64,000 bases of DNA from Deltaproteobacteria bacterium (lineage in GTDB: Bacteria; Myxococcota; UBA727; VGSZ01). Of this stretch, positions 25,597 through 35,270 are shown piece by piece. The notes beneath the pieces are model-generated. The model saw only the letters and a list, made by a program, of their open reading frames with translations. It made no database searches and was not told the origin of the DNA. How positions within the stretch are numbered: the first letter of the stretch is position 1; each line of letters starts with the position of its first letter. Both the position numbers and the translations under genes were made by a program. The DNA lies in the NCBI GenBank assembly GCA_020850995.1, contig JADZDP010000257.1:1-64000 (forward strand), in the 5' to 3' direction.

Positions 25597-26751
25597 ATGT
25601 CTCCGAACGACAGCGAGCGCCCACCGGCAACGCCCACGTCGGGCGCGCACACGGTGACCATCGTCGTTCCCACCTACCAGGAGGCCGAGAACCTCCCGAT
25701 CCTCATCGATCGCGTGGCCGCGGTGCGCGCGGCGCATGCGCTCGAGCTCGACCTCTTGATCATGGACGACGACAGCCACGACGGCTCAGCAGAGCTGGTC
25801 GCCGCGCGGCCCGAGCCCTGGGTGGAGCTCGTCGCTCGCACCGGCGATCGGAGCCTCAGCCTGGCAGTGCTCGACGGCTTGCGCCGCGCCAAGGGCGACG
25901 TCCTCGTGTGTATGGACGCCGACCTCAGCCACCCACCGGAGGCGCTCCCCACCATGTTGGTGGCGCTCGAACATGGCGCCGACTTCGTCATCGGCTCGCG
26001 CTACGTCGAGGGGGGATCGACGTCGGACGACTGGGGTTTCCTGCGCTGGCTCAACAGCCGGGTGGCGACCCTCTTGGCCCGGCCCTTCACCGCGGCGCGT
26101 GACCCCATGGCTGGGTACTTCGCGCTGACGCGCTCGACGTTCGAGCGCGCCAGCGAGCTCAACCCGGTGGGCTACAAGGTCGGCCTCGAGCTCCTCGTGA
26201 AGTGCGGCTGCGAGCGCGTGGTCGAGGTGCCGATCCACTTCGAGGATCGCCAGTTCGGCAAGACCAAGCTGACCCTCGGGCAACAGCTCCGGTACTTGCA
26301 GCACCTGCGACGCCTCTACGTCCACAAGTTCGGTGTTTGGTCGCAGCTCGCGCAGTTCCTCACCGTTGGCGGCATGGGCACCGTCGTCAATGTGCTGGCG
26401 CTCACCGCGCTCTTGGCGCTCGGCATGTCGATGCGACCGGCGGTGGCGGCCGCCATCGGCGTCGCGATGTGCTTCAACTTCGTGCTCAACCGACGATTCA
26501 GCTTCTCGCACGCCCGCACCCGTGCGTGGCCGCGGCAGTTCGTTGCTTTCGTGGCCGCGTCATCGGTGGGGGCGCTCGTCAATTACGGCACGGTGCTCTT
26601 CATCCTGGCGCGCGCGCCGGCCCTGCCGCCGCAGCTCGCCGCCTTGGTCGGCGTGGCCGTGGGCACGCTCTTCAACTTCCTCGCCAGCCGTTACCTGGTG
26701 TTCAGGTCCCTGCACGTGCGCGCTCGTGGCGGCGCGCGCGACCAGCGCTGA
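25597..26751 (+). CDS. DPM1-like polyprenyl-phosphate mannosyltransferase with GtrA domain
   Basis: This 384-residue fusion has residues ~20-245 as a GT2 domain of the dolichol-phosphate mannose synthase type: 'VTIVVPTYQEAENLPIL', 'LIMDDDSHDGS', the metal motif 'VCMDADLSHPPEALP', 'IGSRYVEGG' and 'FEDRQFGKTKL'. Residues ~260-375 form a four-helix GtrA domain ('FLTVGGMGTVVNVLALTAL', 'NFVLNRRFSFS', 'LFNFLASRYLVF'), often thought to help flip or present the lipid-linked sugar. It probably makes polyprenyl-phosphate-hexose for GT-C enzymes. It is divergent from the GT-C-like gene at 23491-25338. Confidence 0.92.
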   Translation: MSPNDSERPPATPTSGAHTVTIVVPTYQEAENLPILIDRVAAVRAAHALELDLLIMDDDSHDGSAELVAARPEPWVELVARTGDRSLSLAVLDGLRRAKGDVLVCMDADLSHPPEALPTMLVALEHGADFVIGSRYVEGGSTSDDWGFLRWLNSRVATLLARPFTAARDPMAGYFALTRSTFERASELNPVGYKVGLELLVKCGCERVVEVPIHFEDRQFGKTKLTLGQQLRYLQHLRRLYVHKFGVWSQLAQFLTVGGMGTVVNVLALTALLALGMSMRPAVAAAIGVAMCFNFVLNRRFSFSHARTRAWPRQFVAFVAASSVGALVNYGTVLFILARAPALPPQLAALVGVAVGTLFNFLASRYLVFRSLHVRARGGARDQR

Positions 26752-26844
26752 TTCGGGTCCATCCCCTGCTGCGCGCTCGCCGGCAGCGCGACGTTGCTGC
26801 GCGCGCGCCGATGGCGTCGCGTGCGCTTCACCACTGCGGAGCCG

Positions 26845-27759
26845 TCAGTCGACGTCGCTGGGGTCGAAGCTCCCCAGGGTGGTGCACACCTTGTCGGCGG
26901 TGCAGTCCTGAGCGTCGCTGCAGCCGCAGCCCCCTTGGACGCAGGTGCTGCCGGTGGAGCTGGCGGCGCAGTCGTCGTCACTGTCGCAGACGCAGCGGCC
27001 GGCGTGGCAGACGAAACCCGCCATCCACGAGGTGCAGTCGCTGTCACCATCACACGAGCAGGTACCGTCGGCGTTGCACACCCAGCCCGCCAGGCAGACC
27101 GAGGGGTTGTCGTTGCAGTCACTGACGTAGTCGGCCGTGGTGCAGACGCCGTTGGCGCACGCACCGTTCGGGTTGCCGCACACGGTGACGTTGCCGCCGC
27201 CGACGTGGCGGGCCGTGACCTCGACGAATGGGGACGTGCACGGGCCGGTCGCCGACGCGGGGTCGAGCGCACACCCGCCGTCGGTCCTCGGACCCGCTCC
27301 GTCGACGTCCACGCACAGCCCGTAGCCGCCATAGCACGAGGCGTCGGCGGTGCACGGTTGGTAGGCCCAGCCGCTCATCACCGGCAAGCACTCGGCGCCT
27401 TCGTCGACACCGTCGTCGGTGCAGAGCGGGCGATAGATGCAGGTGCTGGTCTGCGCGTCGCACACGAAGCCCGTGCTGCAGTCGCTGTCGTCGGCGCAGG
27501 CCGCCAGACAGAGCGTGAAGTCCCCGGGGTCGCCTTCGCCCTCGCCCTCGCCGACGTCGCCTTCGCCTTCGCCTTCACCGCCCTCCTCGCCCTCACCCTC
27601 ACCTTCGTTCGCATCATCATCGTCATCGTCATCGTCATCGTCATCATCGTCCTCGTCGCCACGGTCGTCTGGGAGCAGCGCGCCGAACGGGCCACAGCCG
27701 ACGGCGGTCATGGTGACCGCCAACGCCATGAGCGCGATGAGCAAGACGGTGCGATGCAT
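26845..27759 (-). CDS. Cys-rich lipoprotein with poly-Asp and Glu-Gly tracts
   Basis: This 304-residue lipoprotein has a signal MHRTVLLIAL... with lipid Cys in 'AVGC', then a run of about 13 Asp, then a Glu-Gly tract. The body has many Cys in short EGF/disulfide-like modules ('CADDSDCSTGFVC', 'CNDNPSVCLAGWVC', 'CDGDSDCTSWMAGFVC', 'CSDAQDCTADKVC'). It is probably surface-displayed. The start ATG 27759 has a good GGAGG site. The Asp and Glu/Gly runs are encoded by simple repeats (GTCATC-type and six-base units). Its convergent neighbour is the DPM1/GtrA gene. Confidence 0.85.
   Translation of the reverse strand: MHRTVLLIALMALAVTMTAVGCGPFGALLPDDRGDEDDDDDDDDDDDDDANEGEGEGEEGGEGEGEGDVGEGEGEGDPGDFTLCLAACADDSDCSTGFVCDAQTSTCIYRPLCTDDGVDEGAECLPVMSGWAYQPCTADASCYGGYGLCVDVDGAGPRTDGGCALDPASATGPCTSPFVEVTARHVGGGNVTVCGNPNGACANGVCTTADYVSDCNDNPSVCLAGWVCNADGTCSCDGDSDCTSWMAGFVCHAGRCVCDSDDDCAASSTGSTCVQGGCGCSDAQDCTADKVCTTLGSFDPSDVD
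27530..27660. repeat. Simple repeats encoding Glu-Gly and poly-Asp tracts
   Basis: Two adjacent simple-sequence tracts lie in the lipoprotein gene. At 27530-27607 there are six-base CTCGCC/CTTCGC units (Glu-Gly). At about 27612-27660 there are ATC/GTC triplets, i.e. GAT/GAC codons giving about 13 Asp in a row. Both are candidates for slipped-strand length variation. Confidence 0.85.
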
Positions 27760-27960
27760 GGAGCCTCCTCGATGTCCGAGGGCGCGACGCTGCAGCGGCG
27801 ATGCCGCAGCGAAAAGGCCGCCAAGGGTGATCGCTCGCACCGCCTGCGGCCCGCGCGGGCGCTCGGGACGCCGTGACGCTACCGGCGGGCGTCCCGGGCG
27901 CCGTCGCGTGAGCCAGGGCACAGCACACCCGATCCCCGGTGGCGGTCCTCGGCATCATGA

Positions 27961-27982
27961 GGCAAAAAACGAACGTTTTGCC
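27961..27982. promoter_or_regulatory. AT-rich inverted repeat before a gene start
   Basis: GGCAAAA and TTTTGCC form a perfect 7-bp inverted repeat around an 8-base loop (AACGAACG). It ends about 10 bases before the ATG at 27993 and overlaps the expected 5' leader. It is unusually AT-rich for this genome. It could be an operator or a translational hairpin; no poly-T tail argues for a terminator. Confidence 0.4.
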
Positions 27983-27992
27983 CCGGAGCCCC

Positions 27993-28757
27993 ATGAGCAG
28001 TCGCCCTGTTCTCGTTGCATTCGTGCTCGTGCCTCTCGCGCTGCTCGCGGGCGCGCCGAGCCGCGCGCAGGACGCCGCCGACGCAGCGCCCGTCGAGGCG
28101 CCCGTCGAGGCGCCGGCGCCGGTACCCGTGCCTTCTGCGCCTGCGCCGGTGGCGCCGCCGCCGGCAGCGGACGCGCCGGCGACGCCGTCCACTCCGGCGC
28201 CCGACGAGGACGAGGGCGTGGGGCCCCTGGCACGCGCCGGCCTCGCCACGCTCGGCGCCATCGTCGGCGCCGGCCTCGGCTTCTCGCTCGGCGCGGCCAT
28301 CGCGGGCGGTGCGTACCCTTTGGTGCGCAGGGATCCCCCCATCGCCGAGGGGCTCGGCGTCGCCATCGGCACACCGGTGGCGCTGACCGTGGGCGGCGCG
28401 GGCGTGGGCGCGACCCTGGCGCCGATGATCCTCGGCGACCCACCCTCGTTCGCGGGCGGCGCCGGCGCGGCCGGCGGCGCCCTCGTCGTCGGCGCCGTCG
28501 GCGCCGTGCCGGGCGCCTGGCTCACCTGGGAGGCGACCAAGGCGCTTGGCTCCTCGATGAGTGAGCCCTCGCCCGAGGGCTGCATCCTCTCGCTCGTCGG
28601 TCTGTCGGCGGCGCTGTCGGCGATGTTCGGTGGCTTCTGCGCCGGCGCCGCGTGCGGCGGCGCAGGCGGTGGCGCGGGCGGCGCGCTCCTCGACGCGCCC
28701 GACGAGCTCCAGGCCGCGCCCGCGGCGACCGCGCCCACGACCGCGCTCGCCTACTGA
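27993..28757 (+). CDS. Exported Ala/Gly/Pro-rich protein
   Basis: This 254-residue protein has a signal peptide (SSRPVLVAFVLVPLALLAG, cleavage near 'SRAQ'), a Pro/Ala/Val-rich spacer and then glycine-rich hydrophobic segments ('LATLGAIVGAGLGFSLGAAI', 'GAGAAGGALVVGAVGAVPGA', 'GGFCAGAACGGAGGGAGGAL'). The glycine-zipper-like hydrophobic repeats suggest membrane association. No family is recognised. GGAG precedes ATG 27993. The next gene (28833) encodes a protein of similar style and looks like a distant paralogue. Confidence 0.7.
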   Translation: MSSRPVLVAFVLVPLALLAGAPSRAQDAADAAPVEAPVEAPAPVPVPSAPAPVAPPPAADAPATPSTPAPDEDEGVGPLARAGLATLGAIVGAGLGFSLGAAIAGGAYPLVRRDPPIAEGLGVAIGTPVALTVGGAGVGATLAPMILGDPPSFAGGAGAAGGALVVGAVGAVPGAWLTWEATKALGSSMSEPSPEGCILSLVGLSAALSAMFGGFCAGAACGGAGGGAGGALLDAPDELQAAPAATAPTTALAY

Positions 28758-28832
28758 GTGCGCGGCAGCTCGTCGGTGGTCGGCTGTCGCCCGCGAACCG
28801 AACAGCGAGCGCGTCCGGAGTATGGTGCGGGA

Positions 28833-29483
28833 GTGCATCTGATCCACCGCTGCGCACTCTTGTTCGTTCCTCTCGCTGTCGCGCTTGCCTCCTTCGCGGT
28901 GCGCGCGCAGTCCGACGTCCAGGCTGACCTCGTCGCGCCCACCGCCGAGGCTGCCGTGTCCCTCGAGGAGCAAGCGCAGCCACGGGTCTTGAACGCCGGC
29001 GCGGCCGTGGGCGCTGCGCTCGGCGGCGTGCTCGGGCTCGTCGCCGGCGTCGCCGTCGACGCGGCGGCCTTCGTCGCCATCCTCGGCTCCGATCAAGCCC
29101 TCCAGGCGCTGCTGGCGGCGGGCGGCGGCGTCGCGCCGCTGCTCTTCCTCGTTGCTGCGGTGACCACCGGTGGCGGCGCGAGCCTCGGCGCCTGGGTCGG
29201 TGGCGCCGACACCCTCGGCGTCCCCATGGCTGCTGGTGGCGCCGTCGTCGCGATTCCCGTCGGTATGGTCGCCGGCAGCCTCGTGGGTGGGCTCGTGGGC
29301 TTCAGCATCGCGGCGGCGAGCGGCGCCACCGACAGTTACGGCGGCTTCGCGCTCGGGGCGTTCTCCGGCGTGGGTATCGGAGCCCTCGTGAGCGCGGCCG
29401 GTGGCGCCGCGGCGGGCGCGCTCATCGAAGAACGCGATGTCGACCTCGTGTTCGGTCGCCGCGCCGCGGCGGGCGCCGAGTAG
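28833..29483 (+). CDS. Exported Gly/Ala-rich membrane-associated protein
   Basis: This is a 216-residue protein starting at GTG 28833 (VHLIHRCALLFVPLAVALA..., signal cleavage near 'VRAQ'). It contains several glycine-zipper-like hydrophobic stretches ('GAAVGAALGGVLGLVAGVAV', 'AVVAIPVGMVAGSLVGGLVG', 'GVGIGALVSAAGGAAAGALI'). The layout parallels the preceding gene at 27993-28757, 75 bases upstream, suggesting tandem duplication and divergence. Function unknown. Confidence 0.65.
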   Translation: MHLIHRCALLFVPLAVALASFAVRAQSDVQADLVAPTAEAAVSLEEQAQPRVLNAGAAVGAALGGVLGLVAGVAVDAAAFVAILGSDQALQALLAAGGGVAPLLFLVAAVTTGGGASLGAWVGGADTLGVPMAAGGAVVAIPVGMVAGSLVGGLVGFSIAAASGATDSYGGFALGAFSGVGIGALVSAAGGAAAGALIEERDVDLVFGRRAAAGAE

Positions 29484-29709
29484 CGCGCCGCGGCGGTCGT
29501 TGGTGCACCGCCGAGCGGTCGTGCCGGCATGCCGGAGCGCACAGCGCTCGTCGGCCGCGCACCGACGAGCACACCGCCCGGTCGCACGAGCCCTTGAGCA
29601 CGCTGGCATGTGCGCTGCCGCGCACCGAGGTGCGTCGAGGGCGCGTGCTGCGCGCGCGCGCCTTGGCACGGATCTCGGATCGTGCTCCGAAGCACCAGGG
29701 AGAACGCAC

Positions 29710-30150
29710 GTGCTCGTCGAAACCACAGCTTCCACGCCGCGGACCCGCGCGCTCGAGACCGGCTTCTTGGTCGAGCGCTACCACCGCGCCTTCGACGACG
29801 AGCTCACCCGCCTGCTCGGTTGGATCGCACACAGCCGCGACGGCCGTGACGAGGTCATCCCCGCGCTCGCGTCGGTGGCCCAGCGCCTGCTGGCGCACAC
29901 GTCATTTCAGGAGCGCGCCGTGTTCCCGGCCTACGCGGCCGACCACCCGTGCACGTCGCGCCTGCACGACGCCTGGGCCGCCGACGCGCTGCGATTGCTC
30001 GGCGCCCTCGACGGCGCCCGTCACGCCGCGCGTGCGCTCGCTGCGAGCTCGGCGCTGTCGTCGCGCGTGCACCACTTCCTCGACGAGGTGCAGGACCACC
30101 TGGTGGAGGAGGCGCGTGTGCTTCATCGGTGGTCGGACGGTCCCGCGTGA
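29710..30150 (+). CDS. Hemerythrin-like HHE protein
   Basis: This is a 146-residue all-helical protein with hemerythrin-type metal ligands: 'FLVERYHRAFDDELTRLL', 'LLAHTSFQERAVFPAY' and 'VHHFLDEVQDHLVEEARVL' (His-x3-Glu and His/Asp patterns). It probably binds a di-iron centre for oxygen, NO or iron handling. GTG 29710 is preceded by GGGAGA at a suitable distance. The 226 bases upstream (29484-29709) show no gene. Confidence 0.75.
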   Translation: MLVETTASTPRTRALETGFLVERYHRAFDDELTRLLGWIAHSRDGRDEVIPALASVAQRLLAHTSFQERAVFPAYAADHPCTSRLHDAWAADALRLLGALDGARHAARALAASSALSSRVHHFLDEVQDHLVEEARVLHRWSDGPA

Positions 30151-30302
30151 GGCGGCTCGCTCGCGGTGAGCGCTCGAGACGTGCGCGCGCGTGTACCGCC
30201 GCCCGCAGCTCGGCGCTCGTGCAGCGGCGCGGCCGTCCACGCCGCGCCCAGCCACACCACCACGGCCGTGTCGACGTCGCGCGGCGCAGCTCCACGTGGT
30301 GC

Positions 30303-30322
30303 CTGCCGCTCTCGTGCGGCAG
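30303..30322. terminator. Hairpin downstream of the FecR gene
   Basis: CTGCCGC and GCGGCAG form a 7-bp stem with a 6-base loop in the 201-base convergent gap between the hemerythrin gene and the FecR gene. No U-tract is seen, so a terminator role is only a suggestion. Confidence 0.3.
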
Positions 30323-30351
30323 CGCCGCGACCTTCGTGCTACGGCGCGGGT

Positions 30352-31341
30352 TCAGTTGGTCTTCTGGCCCCAGGTCGTTTGCGCATCGATCTCGGGCTTG
30401 GCTCGGTCCACCGTGATCGCTGGCAGCGCCTCGCTCTTGCTGCGCCCCGACGCGTCGGTGACGTCGACGGCGAGCTGATTCTGCCCGTCTTTCAGCGGCA
30501 CCTTGACCTGGAAGCGCCCCCTCTCGTCGACGCGGGCGAGCTGATCGGCCACGCGCACCACGCTGCCGGGCTCTGCCTGGCCGCTCACCGTGGTGCTGAG
30601 CTCGCGCGTCTTCTGCGGCCCGAGCGCGCCCACCTTGAGGAAGAGGCTGGCGGGGATCGGGCGCGGTGCCGACGGGGCGCCGCCAGCGACGGCGGAGGTC
30701 TCGCCGGCGCCCACCTCCACCGCCTGGCCGGCGGCGCTCAGCTTGACCTTGCCGGTGGAGGTGGCGACGGCGAGCTGCCCGCGCCCGTCGGTGACGACGC
30801 CGAATTGGCCACCCGCGGACTCCGCCTCGGCGTCGGAGCCGCGCGCTTGAACGCGCAGCACGCGCTGGCCGCCCTCATCGACGCTGGCGGTGACGTGACC
30901 TTGATCGAGGCGGATCTTCGACACCTCCGCAGACAGCTCGCGCACGGTGAATTCCGAGCGCGGGCTCAGACGCACCTCGACGCCGTCGCCGAGGCGCAAG
31001 GTGGCCTCCGACGCGCGCCCGGCGCGCACGCTGTCGTCGCTCGCGAGGCGCAGGCCCACCGCGGCGTCGGCCCAGGAGCCGTTGGCCGGCCGCGTTTGTA
31101 CGGAGCCACGCACGGCCGTGATCTCGGCGCGCGCATCGACCGGCGCGGCCACGCCACCGTCGGTGCCGCCGCCCCCGGCGTCGGCGCCGGTGGCGGTGGT
31201 GGTGGCGACGGCGCCACCGTCGTGCAGCAGCGTGATCTTGCCCGCCTGGCCCTCATTGCCGACGGTGCGCCCGTACAGCACCCAGGCGACGGCCACCACC
31301 ACCACCGTCAGCACGATCGTCACCACCACCGAGCGCGTCAT
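30352..31341 (-). CDS. FecR-domain membrane-anchored protein
   Basis: This 329-residue protein has an N-terminal transmembrane anchor (RSVVVTIVLTVVVVAVAWVL), a Gly/Ala/Thr-rich spacer and a FecR domain ('ITAVRGSVQTRPANGSW', 'LRLASDDSVRAGRASEATLR', 'VEVRLSPRSEFTVREL'). A C-terminal Ig-like domain follows ('VVRVADQLARVDERGRFQVK', 'QLAVDVTDASGRS'). FecR domains usually sense or scaffold in the periplasm. ATG 31341 overlaps the stop of the response-regulator gene (ATGA), so the two are coupled and may share a pathway. Confidence 0.85.
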   Translation of the reverse strand: MTRSVVVTIVLTVVVVAVAWVLYGRTVGNEGQAGKITLLHDGGAVATTTATGADAGGGGTDGGVAAPVDARAEITAVRGSVQTRPANGSWADAAVGLRLASDDSVRAGRASEATLRLGDGVEVRLSPRSEFTVRELSAEVSKIRLDQGHVTASVDEGGQRVLRVQARGSDAEAESAGGQFGVVTDGRGQLAVATSTGKVKLSAAGQAVEVGAGETSAVAGGAPSAPRPIPASLFLKVGALGPQKTRELSTTVSGQAEPGSVVRVADQLARVDERGRFQVKVPLKDGQNQLAVDVTDASGRSKSEALPAITVDRAKPEIDAQTTWGQKTN

Positions 31342-32084
31342 GGTGCGGCCTCCACCGGCACCAAGGCCGGATCCACCACGGCACCGCCGCCCGCGTCGAT
31401 GAGCGTCACCACGTCGAGGAACGACACGCCCGCGTCGATCAGCACGTGCGACCCGCCGCGGTGACGCTGCGCGAACGCGGCGATGTCTTCCACGCGCCCT
31501 GCCACCAGGCCCGCGGGCAGGGCCTCGGGGAGCTGCCCCATCTCGACCACGCGGGCACCCGCAGCGGTGAGCACGCGGCGCACTTGGCTCGCGCGGCGCG
31601 CGTCGTCGATGGCCACGGCCACCGGTACGCCCGCGGGCAGCGCCACGTCGATGCCGGCCAAGGCCTGCGCCAGGCGTCGCGCCAGCGCGGCACCGGCGCG
31701 CCGCGCGCCCAGATCGGTCTTCAATACCTGCACGACCTGCTCCACCGCCGACGACAGTGAGCGAAAGGGCTTGACCAGGTAGCCGTCGCCGTCGTGGGCC
31801 AGCACGGCCAGCGCGCTCTCGCGGCTCGGGTAGCCGGTGACCATGACGAAGGCGAGCTCTGGCCAGCGCGCGCGCACCTGCGCGAGCAGATCGATGCCGC
31901 TCATGGCCGGCAGGTTCTTGTCGCACAGCACCATGTCGATGCCGCCCTGATCGAGGTGCTCCAGCGCCTGCTCGGCGGTGGCCACACCGTCAACGCTGTG
32001 GCCGTTGTCACCCAACACCGACCCAAGGATGCGCTGCAACGTTGGCTCATCTTCGACGAGCAGCAGGTTCTTGCCGATGGCCAT
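31338..32084 (-). CDS. Response regulator with second pseudo-receiver
   Basis: This is a 248-residue protein. Residues 1-125 form a complete receiver: acidic pair Glu11/Asp12, phospho-Asp55 ('MVLCDKNLPAMSG'), Thr83 and Lys105 ('LVKPF'). Residues ~145-235 resemble a second receiver-like or Rossmann unit ('PVAVAIDDARRASQVRRVL', 'GARVVEMGQLPEAL', 'HVLIDAGVSFLDVVTL') without a clear phospho-site. There is no DNA-binding domain. It is translationally coupled to the FecR gene. Histidine kinase 32836-34761 lies on the same strand beyond the RRM gene and could be its partner. Confidence 0.85.
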   Translation of the reverse strand: MAIGKNLLLVEDEPTLQRILGSVLGDNGHSVDGVATAEQALEHLDQGGIDMVLCDKNLPAMSGIDLLAQVRARWPELAFVMVTGYPSRESALAVLAHDGDGYLVKPFRSLSSAVEQVVQVLKTDLGARRAGAALARRLAQALAGIDVALPAGVPVAVAIDDARRASQVRRVLTAAGARVVEMGQLPEALPAGLVAGRVEDIAAFAQRHRGGSHVLIDAGVSFLDVVTLIDAGGGAVVDPALVPVEAAP

Positions 32085-32180
32085 GCTCGGGGGACACTCT
32101 AGCCGATTCGCAGCGGCGCTCGCCGACCCGTGCAGCCGGTCGGGGGATGTCCCACCGCCGCCCCTGTGGCCACCGTGTCT

Positions 32181-32218
32181 CGTATCGAGCTACGGATGGC
32201 CAGCGCCCGGCCGGGCGC
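32181..32218. promoter_or_regulatory. Two adjacent small inverted repeats upstream of the RRM gene
   Basis: A CGTA/TACG hairpin (32181-32194) is followed by a perfect 16-base palindrome, GCGCCCGG/CCGGGCGC (32203-32218). Both lie in the 229-base gap between the response regulator and the RRM gene. They could be operator sites or structure in a long 5' leader; RRM-type cold-response genes often have structured leaders. Confidence 0.3.
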
Positions 32219-32313
32219 GGTAGGTGTAGTGGATGCCTCCGGCGGGACCGCGCCGATCGCACGGAGGTGAATAAACACGTCGGTGCTCGCAGGCACAAGA
32301 GTCCGAGGGAATC

Positions 32314-32802
32314 GTGGCAAACCGCCTCTACGTTGGAAACCTCCCCTACAACTTGTCTGAAGAACAGCTACGCGCGGCCTTCGCGCCGCACGGCGACGTG
32401 GTCTCGGCCAGCGTCGTGATGGACCGCGCCACGGGCAGGTCGCGCGGCTTCGGCTTCGTCGAGATGGCGACCGCCGATGCCGCAGCCAAGGCCACGCAGG
32501 CCATGAACGGAGCGCTGTTGGAGGGTCGGCCGCTGACGGTCAACGAGGCGCGCGAGCGCGCACCTCGCGGCCCGGGCGGGCCGCGCTCCTTCGATCGAGG
32601 CGATCGGGGCGGCGGCTTCGGCGGCGACCGGGGCGGCGGCTTCGGCGGTGATCGGGGCGGCGGCTTCGGCGGTGATCGGGGCGGCGGCTTCGGTGGCGAC
32701 GCCGGCGGTGAGCGCGGCCGTCGACGCGACCGCGACCGCGATCGCAGCGACCGCGACCGCGACGACCGCGGCGGCGGTGGCCGCGGCGGCGGCCGCTGGT
32801 AG
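32314..32802 (+). CDS. RRM RNA-binding protein with Gly/Arg/Asp-rich tail
   Basis: This is a 162-residue protein. Residues 3-80 form one RNA recognition motif with RNP2 'RLYVGNLPY' and RNP1 'RSRGFGFVEM', plus the typical 'EEQLRAAFAPHGDVVSASVV' helix. The tail is low-complexity: four copies of an eight-residue 'GGGFGGDR'-type repeat, then Arg-Asp alternation and a Gly-rich end. It resembles bacterial cold-inducible RNA-binding proteins; the tail may promote self-association or RNA binding. The start is GTG 32314 with GAGGGA close upstream. Confidence 0.9.
   Translation: MANRLYVGNLPYNLSEEQLRAAFAPHGDVVSASVVMDRATGRSRGFGFVEMATADAAAKATQAMNGALLEGRPLTVNEARERAPRGPGGPRSFDRGDRGGGFGGDRGGGFGGDRGGGFGGDRGGGFGGDAGGERGRRRDRDRDRSDRDRDDRGGGGRGGGRW
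32607..32699. repeat. 24-base tandem repeats encoding GGGFGGDR
   Basis: About four near-identical 24-base units (GGCGGCTTCGGCGGTGATCG-type) lie in tandem in the RRM gene and encode the Gly-Phe-Gly-Asp-Arg repeats of the tail. Recombination between units could alter tail length. Confidence 0.85.
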
Positions 32803-32835
32803 GTACCCGCAGACCGCACAGGCCCAGCAGGCCAG

Positions 32836-34761
<1,926 letters not shown>

Positions 34762-34772
34762 GACTCTATCCC

Positions 34773-35264
34773 ATGGCGGAACCCAAGCTCACCCACGTCG
34801 ACGAACAGGGTCGCGTCCACATGGTGGACGTGTCGGACAAGGCCGAGACCGAGCGCGTCGCCGTGGCCAGGGCCACGCTGCGCTGCACACCGGCGACGCG
34901 CGACGCCATCGCCGGCGGCACCCTCAAGAAGGGCGAGGCGCTGGCGGCCGCGCGCGTCGCCGCCATCCTCGCGGCCAAGCGCACCGGCGAGCTCATCCCC
35001 CTGTGCCACCCCTTGCCCCTCACCGACGTGCAGATCGGGCTGGTACCCACCGCCGACGGCATCGCCATCGAGGCCTTGGCCAAGACCGTGGGCCGCACCG
35101 GTGTCGAAATGGAGGCCATGGTGGCGTGCAGCGTCGCCGGCCTCGTGCTCTACGACATGGCCAAGGCCGTCGAGCGCGGCATGGTGCTCGACCAGGTGCG
35201 CTTGGTGGAGAAGCGCGGCGGCAAGAGTGGCCACTGGCGGCGCGAGGGCGAGGCTCCGCCCTGA
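34773..35264 (+). CDS. moaC: Cyclic pyranopterin monophosphate synthase MoaC
   Basis: This is a 163-residue enzyme of molybdenum cofactor synthesis: it converts the MoaA product into cyclic pyranopterin monophosphate. Family signatures are all present: 'LTHVDEQGRVHMVDVSDK', 'AAKRTGELIPLCHPLPLT', 'KTVGRTGVEMEAMVACSVAG', 'LYDMAKAVERGMV' and 'VEKRGGKSGHW'. Length is normal for the family. No other moa genes are in the window. It starts 11 bases from the divergent histidine kinase gene and ends 6 bases from the convergent gene at 35271. Confidence 0.97.
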   Translation: MAEPKLTHVDEQGRVHMVDVSDKAETERVAVARATLRCTPATRDAIAGGTLKKGEALAAARVAAILAAKRTGELIPLCHPLPLTDVQIGLVPTADGIAIEALAKTVGRTGVEMEAMVACSVAGLVLYDMAKAVERGMVLDQVRLVEKRGGKSGHWRREGEAPP

Positions 35265-35270
35265 GCGCGC

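Noticed and set aside
29664..29690. Possible sigma-54 promoter (TGGCAC near 29664)
   Set aside because: The required GC/TTGC element at the right spacing is missing.
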